A stretch of DNA of 64,000 bases from Indioceanicola profundi (GCF_003568845.1 NZ_CP030128.1:390211-454210), one strand, 5' to 3'. Counted from the first letter of the stretch, positions 35,598 through 44,991 are shown. The notes: generated from the letters alone by a model not told the origin. Made by a program: numbers and translations.

Positions 35598-35693
35598 GAG
35601 TGTGCCCCCGCGTTACCCATAATCCGATACGTGCAACGGCTATGGTTAATACACCGTTTCCGGAGGCAAAAAACTTGGAACCTCTTGCTCCCA

Positions 35694-36095
35694 GGCTCAG
35701 CCTGATCGTGCCGCACGCGCCATGATCGAAGGCCATAGCGCGATCATCTCTGACGAGCGCTTTAGCAGGCCGTCAAGCAGCCAGCGCGCAAGCTCCTGAA
35801 GCGGCAGGGCTGGGCGTGACGGGCCATGTTCACGGACAAGCAGGCCAGTTGTGCGGCGGCAAAGCGGACGATCATGCCCGAGACTGAGCATCGGCAGCAC
35901 AAAGGGCTGAACAGGGCCGGGACCAGCCACCCGCCGACCCGGCGACGTGAGCGGATGATGAAGCGCTTCACGCCGCCGGGCCATGCCCAACGGTACCTCG
36001 CCATCCACGACCAGGTTGCCAACCTTTTCCGCCGCCCGGCCAACCTCTCCAATGCCGATGATCGCCGAGACAGGGCTCAGGCCTTCCAGACCTGG
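35694..36095. repeat. 402-bp inverted repeat, copy 2
   Basis: This is the opposite-strand copy of 731-1132 with about 99% identity by eye. It includes the last ~100 bp of an azoreductase gene that is not otherwise present here, so the block was moved from the other locus. The two copies bound about 34.6 kb and could support inversion of that interval. Confidence 0.85.
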
Positions 36096-36165
36096 GCCGC
36101 GCTGACCGGTGCGGCCACAGCTATCCGAAGCAGATATGGCCGGCCCATACTGCGGCCGAGATTTA
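35760..36165 (+). pseudogene. IS6-family transposase, C-terminal relic (copy 2)
   Basis: The same relic as at 735-1035, but with a longer 3' end: KRQGWA, TIMPETEHRQHKGLN, MMKRFTPPGHAQRYLAIHDQ, NLFRRPANLSNADDRRDRAQ, then TWAALTGAATAIRSRYGRPI. The last part extends beyond the 402-bp repeat. CCCATACTGCGGCC just after the coding end also appears near 49292, beside another IS6 tail. Confidence 0.75.
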
Positions 36166-36500
36166 AGAAACGGACGCTGCTGACAAGGGCGGCCACCCAG
36201 ATCGGCGTGCCGTCCTTGCGGTAGAACTGCGCATCCTCGACCAGGTTCTGGCGCGTCGACATGGCATCCCTGATACGGGTCTCCACCTCTGGATCGGTGT
36301 TCTGCCCGGCCAGGAGCATGTGGTTCTGGCCCGCACACCTCCGGAAGGCGCCATTGGCAGAGATGATGAGATTGTCGACCACTGTGGAACGATGATCACC
36401 ATCGGCATCCGCGTGGCCTCCACGGCAGCAACGAAAGAACCGCTCTGTTGCTTCAGTGCGTTGATCCGATCTTCCGCCCCTTCTGGCCGGGGTGGGTGCG
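36165..36500 (-). pseudogene. LOV/PAS sensor domain of a histidine kinase, relic
   Basis: The minus strand reads EGAEDRINALKQQSGSFVAA, VEATRMPMVI, then after a frameshift NTDPEVETRIRDAMSTRQNL and YRKDGTPIWVAALVSSV. This is the LOV-type PAS pattern. The GRNCRFLQG motif that carries the flavin-binding cysteine is replaced by GQNHMLLAG, so even the ancestral piece would not have been photoactive. The kinase part is missing. Confidence 0.6.
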
Positions 36501-36788
36501 GCTCTGCTTCTCTGCCGGCATGCGGCTCTCGGCGTCTCACGCCGCGAGGATACGAGCACGCCCTTGCCAAAAGGAGCCAGTCCGGTTCGGACTCCACAGG
36601 GAATCGGCGCAGCGCCAGCCCTCCGGCCGGGGCATATGGCAAGCCCCGACGGTTTGGCGGGTGAAGAGGACGGACCAGGACAGGAGGCGTGTGCCGGGCA
36701 CACGCCGCCCTTGTATTTGCACAGGCCTGATGGCTGTGCCCTCAAGGATATGGCGCGCCGATCCTGTGACCAGCGGTCGGATCCTATG

Positions 36789-36956
36789 TCAGTCCGGATT
36801 GCAGGAGATGCAGATGCCAGCCATCTGAACCAGCGGTTCCTGCACGCCGGCGGAGCGCTCGGCGGTGTCCATGGTGAAGAATAGCACGCCCGCGAGCGCG
36901 GTGGAGCTCAGGGCGGCGGCAGCGAAAACCTTCACAAGACGGGTGCGGATGTTCAT
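36789..36956 (-). pseudogene. N-terminal fragment of a membrane sensor or chemoreceptor
   Basis: From ATG 36956 about 55 residues: MNIRTRLVKVFAAAALSSTA then LAGVLFFTMDTAERSAG, a basic start plus one membrane helix, as in chemoreceptors and sensor kinases. It stops after CISCNPD. The 290 bp between it and the LOV relic show no coherent frame. Confidence 0.4.
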
Positions 36957-37118
36957 GGTCGTCTCCGGTATCAGGGTCTCAGGCTCATGGCCTGCACAAG
37001 GGGATACGGAGAGCAAACGCCATGCCAGAAAGAAAAGTGCTGCCCGCGCGGAAATTACGAAATCATTCGTCTGAGGTGAAACCCTTCTCCACCTGAGCGT
37101 CATGTTTCGCGGTATAAT

Positions 37119-37901
37119 CTACCGGGCAGATTCTGTCGTATAGGGCAGGGCATTAATTGCCGCGTTGAAAGCATCAATCACATCGTCCGATATCGCCTGC
37201 GAGCACACTATGCGGCCTGCTTGCGGACGCGGCAGATCCGGCAGGTCCAGGACCTCGAAGTCTTTCAACGTCCATCCCGTTCCCTCGAGGGCATACCAGA
37301 GGTCATTGGCGTCGGAGACGATGTAGTGTACTCGGCCGCTGACCAGCATTCTCAGGAGGTCGACCAGGGAGCCGCGGATGGCTTCGATGTTTTTCTTCTG
37401 CGTAATCAAGCCGTCCAGTTCCGGGTTCAGGCTTGAGCCCAGCAACCTCCCAAATACCAGGCCTTCGTCAGCAAGCATAGCCGTCAAGGTTCCATGCCCC
37501 CGCAGCTCCGTCCCGACACGGGAGATCAGCCTGTATTTGGCCTCCTGGAAAATCGGCAAGGTCATCTTGAAGCGGCCGGCGCGATCCGGTGTGTTCCGGG
37601 CATTCGGATGGCAGATCGGTCTCTGCGCGTCCATCCCGGCCCAGATGCGCGCCCGCGGCAGGGGGCCAACCCACCGGATCTGCAATCCGGCCCACGCCGC
37701 AAGGTCGGAAACGCGATCGGCAATCGGCCCTTCCACCTCATCCGAAGCGGGATTTCGCACCAAGTACGGGGTCATGTCCGGAAAGGCGAAGGTCACCACC
37801 GGCAGTTCGTGCGCGAGCGACGACGGCGAGACCGCGATCCAGAGGGCCAGAAAGCAGACGACCCAGAACCCAGCACATGCGCGATGCATCTGACACCTCA
37901 T
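37119..37901 (-). CDS. Periplasmic substrate-binding-type protein (transporter family 3-like)
   Basis: A 260-residue exported protein with a signal peptide ending near SSLAHE. A bilobed solute-binding domain follows: PVVTFAFPDMTPYLVRNP, DRVSDLAAWAGLQIRWVGPL, GRLLGSSLNPELDGLI and DLLRMLVSGRVHYIVSDAND. No permease or ATPase gene is adjacent, so it may be an orphan receptor that serves a sensor, for which this fold is often used. Length is typical. A second ATG at 37889 is an alternative start. Confidence 0.75.
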   Translation of the reverse strand: MRCQMHRACAGFWVVCFLALWIAVSPSSLAHELPVVTFAFPDMTPYLVRNPASDEVEGPIADRVSDLAAWAGLQIRWVGPLPRARIWAGMDAQRPICHPNARNTPDRAGRFKMTLPIFQEAKYRLISRVGTELRGHGTLTAMLADEGLVFGRLLGSSLNPELDGLITQKKNIEAIRGSLVDLLRMLVSGRVHYIVSDANDLWYALEGTGWTLKDFEVLDLPDLPRPQAGRIVCSQAISDDVIDAFNAAINALPYTTESAR

Positions 37902-38034
37902 GCCCGACGGCCACCGATGTCAGGCAGTCATGACGACAACAGCTTTCCCGGCGCGTGATCTGTGGTGGCCGGACTGCGGCTAGACAATACCTATAACGTT
38001 TGGCATAGTTCTAGCACAGAACCTGTGGCCCAGC

Positions 38035-38900
38035 TATGCGATTAGCTGTTGATCTCCGCCCTTCAAGGCTTTGGCCGTTATCGCCGGGGCACGGACGGCC
38101 CGCGACATCGCCACGCTCTCCGGCCAGGGCAGCTGGTATCCGGCGACGCCTCTGCGGGTGATGGCGGCATAATCTGCCTGAATGCCGAAACGGGCGCGGG
38201 GCCAAAGCTTGGTACAGGCGTGAGCTCTTGGCGGCCGCGCCGGCCGAGAGCCGGACATCATCGTCGGCCGGCAGGCTTTGTGCGATCGCCGGCGCGGTCC
38301 CGGAAATCCAGAGGTCCGCCCGCCAGCTGTTGAACAGATGGCTGCTGGCGATACCGAGCACATATCCCTTGCCAGCCCGGCGTCGCGACATCTCGAGCTC
38401 GCCCACACCATAAATGCTGTCCGCCGCCCCCCAGGCAAACGGCACCTCGGCATTTTCCGCCCGCCGGGCCATGGCCGCTGCAATGGCGGGCTTGGTGGCG
38501 AACCTCACCCCGTCCGGCACATGAGCGCCCGCCAACCGCTCCAGATGATCTGTCCATGCTTTGGGAGATACAGCCGCCGGTCAACAAAGGCGTGCCCCTT
38601 GGCGGAGACCTGGGCGGCGAACACGCCGATTTGGCAGTTGGTGATCTTCCCCGCCGAGCCGGTGTACTGCTGCCCAACCCCACAGGACGCCTTGCCCTGC
38701 TTCAGGACCCCTGTTTCGTCGATGACCAGCACTGCATCCGCCGTGGCCAGGCTCTCTACAGGGCCCAATAGCCCGTCCAGGAAGGCGGCAGCGGACCTGG
38801 TCACGGTTGCCCAAGCAAACGGGGTCTGAAGCCGGGCTTTGGCGCCCTGCAACTTCGCCGACCACACGTCGAGGAGATCATCGACGGCAATGCCGGACAT
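38035..38900 (-). pseudogene. IS701-family transposase, decayed
   Basis: It starts at ATG 38900 behind GGAGGT and reads MSGIAVDDLLDVWSAKLQ. A deletion leads to ATADAVLVIDETGVLKQGKA, SCGVGQQYTGSAGKITNCQI and SAKGHAFVDRRLYLP, then a frameshift to FATKPAIAAAMARRAENAEV and AADSIYGVGELEMSRRRAGK. The first catalytic Asp (VIDET) is present, but the 3' half is scrambled. It is inactive. Confidence 0.8.
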
Positions 38901-39296
38901 GGGACACCTCCGCAAATCCGACCCAACAGCCAAAAATCCCTACTGCTGCAACTGTAATGCTAGCGGTGCCGGGCACCTTGGAAAAAGCTGCCGGAGGCCT
39001 TGGCAGCGATCCTCGCCTGCGTTCCGGCTAAACACCCGCCGAAGGCTTTGCCATGAAGGTCTGCAACACCGCGTAAGGTTCAGCCTTACGCAGCTCTTCA
39101 AAGGTGCCCCTATCCTGCATCTCACGAGCTGCCCGCAGAAATCCGCCGAGCGCCGCACGAGCCAGGGCGGATCCCACACTGATGCGCTTTACCCCCGCCG
39201 CCGCCAGCTCGGCTACGCTGGCGAAATTTCCCGCCAGCCCGACCACAACATTCACCGGCTTGCCCACGGAAAGACAGGTCAAGGCGATGGCATCTA

Positions 39297-40215
39297 GGTT
39301 CTGTCTGACGGCCCCGAAACAATGGGGCGAAGCTCCTGTTCGCCGCGGATGGCGAGCGGGAGGGCAGGATGCGGCGTCACGAACTCAGCCCGGCGCAGTG
39401 GGCACTGATCTCCGACCTGATGCCCGCCGCCCCGGCCCGAGGCGGCGGGCGCTGGCGGAACCACCGGCAGGTCGTCAACGGCCTGTTCTGGAAGCTTGTG
39501 ACGGGTGCGCAATGGCGTGACGTCCCGGAGCGGTACGGCCCCTGGCAGACCGTCTACGAGCGGTTCACGCGCTGGCGCGACGACGGCTTGCTGGACCGGG
39601 TGCTGGAACGCCTCCAGGTTCGCCTCGACGCCGAGGGTCGCATCGACCCCGAGCTCTGGTGCGTGGACAGCACCCACGTGCGGGCCAGCCGCTCGGCCGC
39701 GGGCGGCGGAAAAAAGGGGGCCCGCGCGAACCCTCGGACCATGGGCTCGGCCTCGGCCGGGGCGGCATCTCCACGAAGCTCCACCTGGTGACCGACAGCA
39801 ATGGCCTGCCGCTCGCGGCCATGCTGAGCCCCGGGCAGCGCCACGAGGCGCCTGTGTTCCCGGCGCTGATGGACGGCGTCCGCGTCCGCCTCGCCAATGG
39901 GCGGACCAGGAGCAGGCCGGGGCGGCTGGCCGGCGACAAGGCCTATGGGTATGAGCCCGTGTACCGGTACCTGCGCCGCCGCGGGATAGCCCACGCCATC
40001 CCACAGCGCTCAGGCCCTGGGGTGGGCCGGCTGCGGTTGCCGGTCGACCCCGACACTTACAGGCGCCGGAACGCCGTCGAGCGTTGCGTGGGTTGGCTGA
40101 AGGGCTGCCGCTCCGTCGGTACCCGCCACGACAAGCTCGCCACCAGCTTCCTTGCCATGGTGAAGCTCGCCTTTATGCGGCAATATCTCCGAGCCCTGAG
40201 GCCGTCAGACAGGAC
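39297..40215 (+). mobile_element. IS5-family (IS427-type) insertion sequence
   Basis: A ~919-bp element with ends GGTTCTGTCTGACGGCC (39297) and the inverted GGCCGTCAGACAGGAC (to 40215). CTA at 39294-39296 and again at 40216-40218 is the target duplication. It lies inside the PEP mutase-family gene in opposite orientation. Clean ends and a restorable target suggest a recent insertion. Confidence 0.9.
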
Positions 40216-40219
40216 CTAA
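39369..40219 (+). CDS. IS5-family transposase, probably made by -1 frameshifting
   Basis: OrfA from ATG 39369 (MRRHELSPAQWALISDLMPA, FWKLVTGAQWRDVPERYGPW, WCVDSTHVRAS with the first catalytic Asp) continues to a GGAAAAAAGGGGG stretch near 39709. OrfB is in the -1 frame (GGISTKLHLVTDSNGLPLAA, VGWLKGCRSVGTRHDKLATS) and ends at the TAA at 40217-40219. The A6G site at the junction is the usual programmed frameshift signal of IS427-group elements. The stop codon lies in the flanking DNA. Confidence 0.88.
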
Positions 40220-40950
40220 ATTAGGGAGCCCAGGGGCATACAATACATCCGCACCCGCCTTGTCATAATCCTGCAAGCGTCGGATCGTGTCGTCGAGATT
40301 TGCCTTCCCCATTAGGAAGTTTTCTGCCCGCGCGGTCAGCACGAAATTTGTGCCGAGCGAGCGTGCCGCTTCCACGGCCGCCGTGATCCGCTCGACTGCC
40401 AGCGTATGGTCATACAGCGGGGCTTCCGGACGACCGGTCGCATCTTCAATGGAGCCACCCGCCAGCCCCGCCTCACTCGCGATCCGGATCGTGCGATAAA
40501 CCTCCTCCGGCGTGTCACCAAACCCATTCTCCAGATCGGCCGAGACTGGCAGATCAACGGCGAAGACGATCTCTGCCGCATGCGCGATGGTTTCCTCCCG
40601 CGAAAGCCTTCCAGCCCCGTCCGGGCGCCCCTTGGAGAAAGCGAGCCCTGCACTTGTGGTCGCCAACGCTTCGAAGCCCATCATCTCAAGGAGGCGCGCG
40701 GTGCCGACATCCCAGGGATTGGGGATAATAAAGGGGTAGTCCCGTTCATGAAGTGCTCGAAAGTCTGAGGCCTTGTTCCCTGCGACCGATGTTGCATGTT
40801 CCATCCCCGACATCCTTCTGCTTGCAGATTTCACGATTCTGTAAGGTTTCCACCCCGAATTTGCATTGACTAATCTACCGCTGACATGTCTGATGGCAAT
40901 CAGTGTTCTGTTAGCTGTTCCAGCCTTGCCCAGCAGGCTGACGCGCAACA

Positions 40951-40968
40951 TATCGTGATCATACGATA
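40951..40968. promoter_or_regulatory. Palindrome between PEP mutase-family gene and GntR regulator 1
   Basis: TATCGT-N6-ACGATA lies 20 bases before the GntR start, in the 170-bp divergent promoter region. Symmetry and position suit an operator for the adjacent GntR regulator. It is inferred, not shown. Confidence 0.45.
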
Positions 40969-40987
40969 GCAAGGACGATATCGACCC

Positions 40988-41803
40988 ATGCCACGTGCAC
41001 ATCAGAAGACGGCCGTTGCTCCCATTGAGGACGAAGCCGACGTGCCGGCCTCGGCTGCTCCCGCCCCTGGGCGGCGGCGTGCTGCACCTCGGGTAGCTGC
41101 CAAGTTGATGCCAGCAAATCCAGTTCCCACGGATGCGCCGGAAGCTGAAAACACCGCAGACGCTGCTGATGCAACCCTCACCGACCGGGCCTATCGGCAG
41201 CTCGAGGAGTTGATTGCAACCTTGCGGTTGCCGCCTGGCACTGTCTTGTCGGAGCAGATGCTGGCCAAGAAGCTCATGATCGGCCGCACGCCAATCCGGG
41301 AAGCGCTTCAGCGCCTCGCGCGTGAAGGACTCGTCATGATCCTTCCGCGCCGGGGTATCCTCGTCTCCGAGATCAATCTGCGCACCCAGCTCCGCTTGCT
41401 GGAAGTCCGGCGCGAGCTGGAACGGCTGATGGCACGGACAGCCGCCGAGCGGGCCACGCCCGCAGAATGCGCCGAGTTTTCCGAACTTGCTGCCGGCATG
41501 CGCAAGGCCTCCGAAGAGGCTGACGATCTCGCCTTCATGCGCTTGGATCAGCAGATGAATACGCTGGTGGCCCAGGCAGCCCGCAACGAATTCGCTCAGC
41601 GTTCGATGGGGCTGATGCACGGATTGTCTCGCCGCTTCTGGTATCAGCATTATAAGCAGGTGGCCGATCTGCCCCTCTGCGCCCGCTTGCACGCTGCCGT
41701 GGCCGATGCCATCGCACGGCGCGATGCCCCGGCCGCCGCTTCCGCGTCGGATGCGTTGATCGACTACATTGAGAGCTTTGCCCGACGCACCCTCGACGCC
41801 TAA
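40988..41803 (+). CDS. GntR-family regulator with FCD domain (regulator 1)
   Basis: A 271-residue regulator. A variable, Ala/Pro-rich extension of about 60 residues precedes the GntR winged helix (TDRAYRQLEELIATLRLPPG, LMIGRTPIREALQRLAREGL, LPRRGILVSEI). An all-helical FCD effector domain follows (LRLLEVRRELERLMARTAAE to the end). FCD regulators usually repress acid or sugar-acid catabolic operons until ligand binds. The FCD histidines that bind metal are only partly present (MRLDQQMNTLV lacks one). It is a paralogue of the regulator at 45196 and is followed by a strong terminator. Confidence 0.92.
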   Translation: MPRAHQKTAVAPIEDEADVPASAAPAPGRRRAAPRVAAKLMPANPVPTDAPEAENTADAADATLTDRAYRQLEELIATLRLPPGTVLSEQMLAKKLMIGRTPIREALQRLAREGLVMILPRRGILVSEINLRTQLRLLEVRRELERLMARTAAERATPAECAEFSELAAGMRKASEEADDLAFMRLDQQMNTLVAQAARNEFAQRSMGLMHGLSRRFWYQHYKQVADLPLCARLHAAVADAIARRDAPAAASASDALIDYIESFARRTLDA

Positions 41804-41826
41804 GGCAAGCATCCTCACACAGAAAA

Positions 41827-41860
41827 CCGGCCGCCTCATCTGAGGCGGCCGGTCTGTTTT
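41827..41860. terminator. Bidirectional intrinsic terminator
   Basis: A perfect 12-bp stem (CCGGCCGCCTCA and complement, 2-base gap) is followed by TCTGTTTT on the plus strand and by TTTTCT on the minus strand. It sits between the convergent ends of GntR regulator 1 and the TRAP permease gene and would stop both transcripts. Confidence 0.92.
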
Positions 41861-41879
41861 GAGCGTCAGCCAGATCGGC

Positions 41880-43190
41880 TCAGAAGCCAAGCAGCTTCTG
41901 CGGTAGCCAAAGCACCGTCTGCGGGAAACTCAGCACGATCGCCAGGGTGACAAACTGCAGGGCGATGAACGGCAGCACACCCAGATACATGTCGCGCGTG
42001 GTGATCTCGATCGGCGCAATGCCACGCAGATAGAAAATGGCCGGAGCCATTGGCGGCGTCAAGTAGCTGGTCTGGATCACCACCAGGAAGGCAATGCAGA
42101 ACCAAGCCGGATCAAAACCCTGTGCCACGATCAGCGGGGTAAAAAGCGGGATCATGATCAGAACAATCGAAATCCAATCCAGGAAGAAGCCGCCCAGGAA
42201 GGCCAAACCCAGGACCAGGAACAGCAGCCCCCAGGGCCCCAGACTTAGGGCATCCACAAGCTCCTGCGTCAGCGATACGCCGCCAGCCGAGATGAAGACC
42301 CCGGTCATCATGCTGCCGGCAAGCAGGATCAGCATGATCATTGCTGTGATCTGCACGGTTTTCATGATGGCGTCATTCAGCACATCCCAGCTGAAAGTGC
42401 GATAGAACATGCTCAGCAGCACGGCACCCGCTGCACCGATCGCCGCCGCTTCCGTCGGGGCGGCGATGCCGGTCATGATGGAGCCGAGCACGGCCACGAT
42501 CATGCAGAGCGGCGGGATCAGGGCAGTCGCCGTGATGCGCAGCTTTTCCCGCAGCGGAATCGGATCGTCCTCTTCGCGCACCACGGGCCCGGCGGAGGGC
42601 TGGAAGTAGCAGCGTGCGATGATATAGGTCAGATACAGCCCCGCCATGATCAGGCCGGGGAACACCATGCCGACCAGTAGATCACCAACCGAGACATTGG
42701 CCAGCGGTCCCATGACCACCACCACGACAGAGGGCGGGATGATGGTTCCCAGCGAGCCGCCAGCACAGATCGTGCCAGAGATCAGCCCTTTGTTATATTT
42801 ATGCTTCATCATCACGGGGATGGCGAGCAAACCGACCACGGCTTCCGTCGCTCCGACAACACCGCTAGCTGCCGCAAAGATGATGCACATCAACACCGTG
42901 CCAGCGGCGAGGCCGCCCGGTACACGCCGCGTCCAGAGGTGCACCGCCTCGAACAGGCGCTGGGCGACGCCCGCCCGCTCCAGCATGCAGCCCATGAAGA
43001 CGAACAGCGCTACAGCGGCCAGCACATAGTTGCTGGCGACATCATCCACCTTTTCGATCAGCTGGTAGATGATCGCGTCCTGGAACACGATGTAGCCGAA
43101 CAGCATGGCTACACCCATCATAGCGAAAGCAACCGGGACGCCGATCACCAGCGCGCTGAGCAGAGCCGGGAACATATAAAGTGCGAGCAT
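41880..43190 (-). CDS. dctM: TRAP transporter large permease (DctM)
   Basis: A 436-residue inner-membrane protein with about 12 helices, the translocating subunit of a tripartite ATP-independent transporter driven by sodium or proton gradients. Typical motifs are IGVPVAFAMMGVAMLFGYIV, SGVVGATEAVVGLLAIPVMM and GGSLGTIIPPSVVVVVMGPL. It is the last gene of the TRAP operon, 5 bp after DctQ, and ends at a bidirectional terminator. The encoded C-terminus (WLPQKLLGF) is normal. Confidence 0.95.
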   Translation of the reverse strand: MLALYMFPALLSALVIGVPVAFAMMGVAMLFGYIVFQDAIIYQLIEKVDDVASNYVLAAVALFVFMGCMLERAGVAQRLFEAVHLWTRRVPGGLAAGTVLMCIIFAAASGVVGATEAVVGLLAIPVMMKHKYNKGLISGTICAGGSLGTIIPPSVVVVVMGPLANVSVGDLLVGMVFPGLIMAGLYLTYIIARCYFQPSAGPVVREEDDPIPLREKLRITATALIPPLCMIVAVLGSIMTGIAAPTEAAAIGAAGAVLLSMFYRTFSWDVLNDAIMKTVQITAMIMLILLAGSMMTGVFISAGGVSLTQELVDALSLGPWGLLFLVLGLAFLGGFFLDWISIVLIMIPLFTPLIVAQGFDPAWFCIAFLVVIQTSYLTPPMAPAIFYLRGIAPIEITTRDMYLGVLPFIALQFVTLAIVLSFPQTVLWLPQKLLGF

Positions 43191-43195
43191 ACTGA

Positions 43196-43753
43196 TTACC
43201 GCCCCCGCGGATGGCCGGTGGCCTGAAGAGAAATGACATGGTCATCAGCGTCTGCCGAGCGGCCAAAGATCACATCAAGGCAGCGCAGCAGCTGAGCGAA
43301 AGCCTGCAAGCCGAGGATCGCAAAGGAGATGAAATAGACGACACGATACGGCCAGATCGGCGGGTTCCAGGCGGACTGACCGCTGCCTTCCATGCTCACA
43401 TAAGCTTCAAAGGCATAATGCCAGAGGGCAATCGAGAGCCAGGCGCAAAACGGAACAACGATCACCAAATAGGTCAGGCCATTGACGATGGCTTTTGTGC
43501 GCTCCGAATAACGGCCATATAAAACGTCAACCCTGATATGGCAGTCTGACCGCAAAACGAGAGCAGCACCCAACAGGAAGTTGGCACCTGTCAGCATGTA
43601 ACCAAGCTCAAAAGCCCAGATCGTCGGCGCACCGAGTATGTACCGTGCAAAGACCTCGTAGCAGATCGCGATAACAAGAGGAGCGACCATCCAGGCACCC
43701 AGCACGCCAGTCGCACCGGTCAACCGATCAATGGCTGTAATTAACCATTTCAT
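43196..43753 (-). CDS. dctQ: TRAP transporter small permease (DctQ)
   Basis: A 185-residue membrane protein with four helices (GVLGAWMVAPLVIAICYEVF, MLTGANFLLGAALVLRSDCH, LTYLVIVVPFCAWLSIALWH, VVYFISFAILGLQAFAQLLR). The R..CHIRVDVLYG stretch is a DctQ signature. It works with DctM as one complex. The start ATG 43753 follows dctP by about 60 bp, and the stop is 5 bp before dctM, so the three genes form one operon. Confidence 0.93.
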   Translation of the reverse strand: MKWLITAIDRLTGATGVLGAWMVAPLVIAICYEVFARYILGAPTIWAFELGYMLTGANFLLGAALVLRSDCHIRVDVLYGRYSERTKAIVNGLTYLVIVVPFCAWLSIALWHYAFEAYVSMEGSGQSAWNPPIWPYRVVYFISFAILGLQAFAQLLRCLDVIFGRSADADDHVISLQATGHPRGR

Positions 43754-43816
43754 GTTCAGGGACTCCGCGTGGAGGGGAACCAGGATGGAAGCGGGGCATG
43801 CCCCGCTTCCCTCGGC

Positions 43817-44866
43817 TCAGTCCTTCAGCTTCAGGTTCCGATAGCTCGGAGCCTCTTTCCAAAGCTTGTCGAAAGTGACCTGGTTTTCATGCACCTTGGC
43901 AAACCAGGGATTTTCGGCGGCCGTCTTCTCGGCCCACTTATTGGCGATTTCCCGCGTCTGGTGTTGAACTTCCGGAGCGAGCTCGATGATCTCGTTCCCC
44001 TCCTTGTGGAAGAACTCCAACGCCTTCGCGTCATCCTGGCCCACTTTGGTCCAGCTCTCGAAGGTGACGAGCTTTGCGGCCAGCTCCACCATCTTTTTGT
44101 CGTGATCCGACAGCTTTTCGAAAGCCTGCTTGTTCACGACAAGCTCGAACGGAGCGGATGGCTGGTGCACGCCCGGAATGATCACATACTTCGCGACCTT
44201 GTGGAAACCGGTCGGGATGTTTTCAGAAAGCGTGCCCCACTCAGTGGCATCAATGGCGCCGCGTTCCAGCATCGGGAACACATCGCCGCCTGCCGTGGTC
44301 ACCGGAGCCGCTCCCAACTCCTTGGCCATTTCCAGCCAGGACCCAGCCGTCCGCAGCTTGAGCCCCTTCAGATCTTCCAGGGTGCGCACGGGCTTGCGCG
44401 AATGCAGAAACACTTCGGTAGGCCGGATGAACAGCGGGAAGGAGACAACACCGAACTTCTCTTCCCGGAACTGGCGCTGCAGCTCGGCCCCACCGCCAGA
44501 ATAGAGCCAGTGGAGCATGCGCTCGCTGTCCGGGCTTCCGGCATAACCACCGAACAGAACCACTGTCGGGTCCTTGCCCCAATCGTAGCCCATCCAGGTA
44601 TGGCCCATCTCGGCAACGCCGTTCTTCACGGTATCCGAGACCTTGAGCGCATTGCCAAGCGCACCGCCGGTGAAGACCTGGACCTGTATCCGCCCGTCGG
44701 TCAGCTCGCTGAGGCGCTCGGCGAAGGCCTTTGCACCATAATCCATCAGCGGGCCGCTGGCCCAGCCGGTGGCCATCTTCCACTTGAAGGTCTCCTGCGC
44801 CATGGCAGGGCTGACCAGCATCAACGCGGCAGCAACCCCACAGGCCAACTTCCACATCCGCTTCAT
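43817..44866 (-). CDS. dctP: TRAP transporter periplasmic binding protein (DctP)
   Basis: A 349-residue extracytoplasmic binding protein that hands a carboxylate-type substrate to DctQM. It has a signal peptide (KLACGVAAALMLVSPAMAQE) and the DctP fold: LKGLKLRTAGSWLEMAKELG, GAAPVTTAGGDVFPMLERGA and IDATEWGT. The Arg in LKLRTAG is the usual carboxylate-binding residue. Start ATG 44866 has GGGAGG about 6 bases upstream. The EWGT/HQPS-type pattern suits an alpha-hydroxy or alpha-oxo acid, but the ligand is not known. Confidence 0.93.
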   Translation of the reverse strand: MKRMWKLACGVAAALMLVSPAMAQETFKWKMATGWASGPLMDYGAKAFAERLSELTDGRIQVQVFTGGALGNALKVSDTVKNGVAEMGHTWMGYDWGKDPTVVLFGGYAGSPDSERMLHWLYSGGGAELQRQFREEKFGVVSFPLFIRPTEVFLHSRKPVRTLEDLKGLKLRTAGSWLEMAKELGAAPVTTAGGDVFPMLERGAIDATEWGTLSENIPTGFHKVAKYVIIPGVHQPSAPFELVVNKQAFEKLSDHDKKMVELAAKLVTFESWTKVGQDDAKALEFFHKEGNEIIELAPEVQHQTREIANKWAEKTAAENPWFAKVHENQVTFDKLWKEAPSYRNLKLKD

Positions 44867-44991
44867 GCGTAACCTCCCTAGCATTATTCTGCTGATCCAT
44901 CGAGTGATAGACCGCTGCTTGTCCGGTGATATCTCACCGGTTGCCCATTGCCATGTTGGTCTGCCGACGGTGCTCCGTCAATGTCCTTATC

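Larger units (their letters stand above)
39028..40804 (-). pseudogene. PEP mutase/isocitrate lyase family gene split by an IS5 element
   Basis: The N-terminal part (40804-40216) reads RALHERDYPFIIPNPWDVGT, LATTSAGLAFSKGRPDGAG, LPVSADLENGFGDTPEEVYR and LYAPGLPNL. The C-terminal part (39296-39028) reads DAIALTCLSVGKPVNVVVGL to AKPSAGV. Removing the IS5 and one CTA repeat joins them in frame. The fold is a TIM barrel acting on alpha-oxo acids; members are lyases or phosphonomutases, and the exact reaction is unknown. The ATG at 40804 has AGAAGG nine bases upstream. It is divergent from the GntR gene at 40988. Confidence 0.9.

Noticed and set aside
40805..41890. N-terminal extension of the PEP mutase-family frame
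   Set aside because: The frame stays open upstream but is antisense to GntR regulator 1; the family start and a ribosome site support ATG 40804.
43769..44872. 367-codon plus-strand frame
   Set aside because: It is the antisense of dctP.
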